Origin: Sphingobacteriaceae bacterium
GTDB taxonomy: Bacteria; Bacteroidota; Bacteroidia; B-17B0; Aurantibacillaceae
Reading direction: 5' to 3'
Assembly (NCBI GenBank): GCA_947453445.1
Contig: CANGGP010000004.1
Coordinates: 1-64,000 of the forward strand
DNA length: 64,000 nucleotides
In this document: piece after piece, positions 62,958 through 64,000 of the stretch
Numbering within the stretch: the stretch's first letter is position 1
How the letters are laid out: the number at the start of each line of letters is the position of its first letter
Translations under genes and position numbers: made by a program
Notes under the pieces: model-generated
The model's input: only the letters and a program-made list of their open reading frames with translations
What the model was told of the DNA's origin: nothing
Database searches by the model: none

Positions 62958-64000
62958 TTATTTCAATTTAAATGTGAGCATTTGTTTTAAGGATCCTATA
63001 TGGTTCTTTCCATCAGCATTCATTAATGCGATGCCAAACGGATATGATTTTCCTTCAGGAGTTGTAAACTGAACGTCATCCGCATTTCCGGTGTTTAATT
63101 TACGCACCAAAATCACTTGATACAAAGTATGTGGTGTTACATTAATCCTGCTTCTGGTAACATTCGATACCGACCAAACATCGGCATGACTGCCGCTTGG
63201 AGGCGACAACAATACACCCGGTACACCACCCAATCCTTTGATATAAGCAATTAAATCATTTACACTGGCTGCTGGTACTTGCGACCAATAAGTATTACCT
63301 TCATGGTTGCCGCTCGAAGCAAAACTAATTAAACTTGCACGTGAATATTTTTTCGCAAATCCAACTGCTGCAAAAGGTGTGGCTGAACCACTTGGACCAT
63401 CACCTCCACCTTCATCGCCATGACAGTGACCACAGCCATAAACACTATTGTGATAAACCAAATCACCTTTATGATAATCGCCAATAAAAGGTGTGATATT
63501 TGTGGTTGCAGTTGTATTCAATAAATAATAACCGGCATCCAACAATGTTGTTTTACCGTCGGGTCTGGTAAAAGATTGATCTACACCGCTCCATTCGTAA
63601 GCCGGTTGCGATCGTGGGTTACCGGGTACCTTTTTATTTGAAGTAACCATGGCATTACCTGTATCTTTAACAAGGCCTTTGTTGGCATCTGTTACCATAT
63701 CAGCAGCATAACCCAAAGCATCTGTCGTAGCAACATCCCACGACCAAATATCAACAGATCCTGCAGCCGGTTGCATTTTTCCTTGGTGACAAGAAGCTGC
63801 ACAACCTTTGTCAACAAAGGTGCCTTCTGAACTTGAAGAATTATTTAAATCAAAGGCAATCGCCATCTTATCACTATTCCCTTGCGATGTCCATTGTCCT
63901 GTTGTATCTGATTTTAAAGGATCCGACGCGCCTAACAAAGTGGCCAAAGCATTGGTGGCATCCAAATTATTATCAACCCACTCAACATAAATATAAAGTT
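62958..64000 (-). CDS. Ethylbenzene-dehydrogenase-type heme-domain cytochrome c (5' end cut by window)
   Basis: The frame is open to the right window edge (reading ...LYIYVEWVDNNLDATNA), so the N-terminus is missing; an internal TTG at 63965 is not the start. Two heme-type motifs are visible: CAASCHQ (CX3CH) and CGHCHGDEGGGDGP (canonical CXXCH). The C-terminal half (WSVSNVTRSRINVTPHTLYQVILVRKL, VQFTTPEGKSYPFGIALMNADG) resembles the heme-b-binding subunit domain of ethylbenzene dehydrogenase, DMS dehydrogenase and nitrite oxidoreductase gamma subunits. It is probably a periplasmic electron carrier. Genes upstream, outside the window, may encode its partner. Confidence 0.78.
   Translation of the reverse strand, partial: LYIYVEWVDNNLDATNALATLLGASDPLKSDTTGQWTSQGNSDKMAIAFDLNNSSSSEGTFVDKGCAASCHQGKMQPAAGSVDIWSWDVATTDALGYAADMVTDANKGLVKDTGNAMVTSNKKVPGNPRSQPAYEWSGVDQSFTRPDGKTTLLDAGYYLLNTTATTNITPFIGDYHKGDLVYHNSVYGCGHCHGDEGGGDGPSGSATPFAAVGFAKKYSRASLISFASSGNHEGNTYWSQVPAASVNDLIAYIKGLGGVPGVLLSPPSGSHADVWSVSNVTRSRINVTPHTLYQVILVRKLNTGNADDVQFTTPEGKSYPFGIALMNADGKNHIGSLKQMLTFKLK

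Noticed and set aside
1..64000. tRNA or rRNA genes
   Set aside because: I saw no tRNA-like T-loop/cloverleaf or rRNA sequence on either strand by eye; a tRNAscan run would settle it.

Overview
The window reads as a contiguous piece of chromosome from a Bacteroidota bacterium, not identified to genus. The evidence is: several huge secreted proteins ending in type IX secretion (T9SS) C-terminal sorting domains, family markers such as DUF3078, DUF5777, MbnP-like and GxxExxY proteins, TAnnTTTG-type promoter elements with little Shine-Dalgarno signal, AT-rich DNA, and aminofutalosine synthase for menaquinone. I found no tRNA, rRNA, CRISPR array or transposase gene. Most of the window is housekeeping and cell-surface genes; the accessory signal is in small repeats and cassettes.

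Layout. 1-7705 (minus): a tightly coupled operon of two POT peptide transporters, YidD, an MbnP-like lipoprotein, a cysteine-less thioredoxin-fold protein, an RluA-type pseudouridine synthase and a formimidoylglutamase/arginase-family enzyme that runs off the left edge. A GxxExxY gene with inverted-repeat-like ends sits between the two transporters. 7819-9022 (minus): PhaB and PhaJ, supplying polyhydroxyalkanoate precursors. 9174-15131 (plus): RlmI, outer-membrane barrels, MqnE, DUF3078 and UbiX. 15236-15913: an ORF6N gene bracketed by identical palindromes, with a near-identical third copy inside its coding sequence. 16.1-22.2 kb: a structured GC-rich repeat, three small secreted proteins, an ABC-F ATPase, and a T9SS ELWxxDGT-repeat gene broken by one in-frame amber codon.

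22.4-25.6 kb: a SiaABC-like partner-switching module (tandem SiaB kinase-like protein, SiaC/DUF1987, membrane PP2C phosphatase). 25.6-36.2 kb: ClC transporter, a secreted gene with an amber codon in its leader, PKD/T9SS proteins, an acyl-CoA carboxylase beta subunit, a glycosyltransferase, PurB and small conserved genes. 36.2-44.1 kb: a second copy of the structured repeat, an FMN reductase, a UlaG-like hydrolase, ParA/ParB, a YfcE-like phosphodiesterase, and two SPOR-like envelope proteins. 44.5-55.0 kb (minus): two giant T9SS surface proteins with RecX and an SDR enzyme; a decayed copy of the SDR gene's 3' end lies on the far side of the first giant gene.

57.5-64.0 kb (minus): a respiratory-type cluster ending in a strong terminator. 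It holds an ethylbenzene-dehydrogenase-type heme-domain cytochrome (cut by the right edge), a cytochrome-like lipoprotein with a CX4CH motif, a DUF5777 barrel, a TAT-exported four-cluster ferredoxin, an NrfD-like quinol membrane subunit, a membrane-anchored Ig-like protein and a monoheme cytochrome c. The likely logic is quinol oxidation by NrfD, electron transfer through the Fe-S protein, and cytochromes as acceptors; the terminal partner is not visible.

The leads most worth following are the ORF6N palindrome element, the GxxExxY cassette, the structured repeat with apparent covariation, the SiaABC-like module and the NrfCD-cytochrome cluster.
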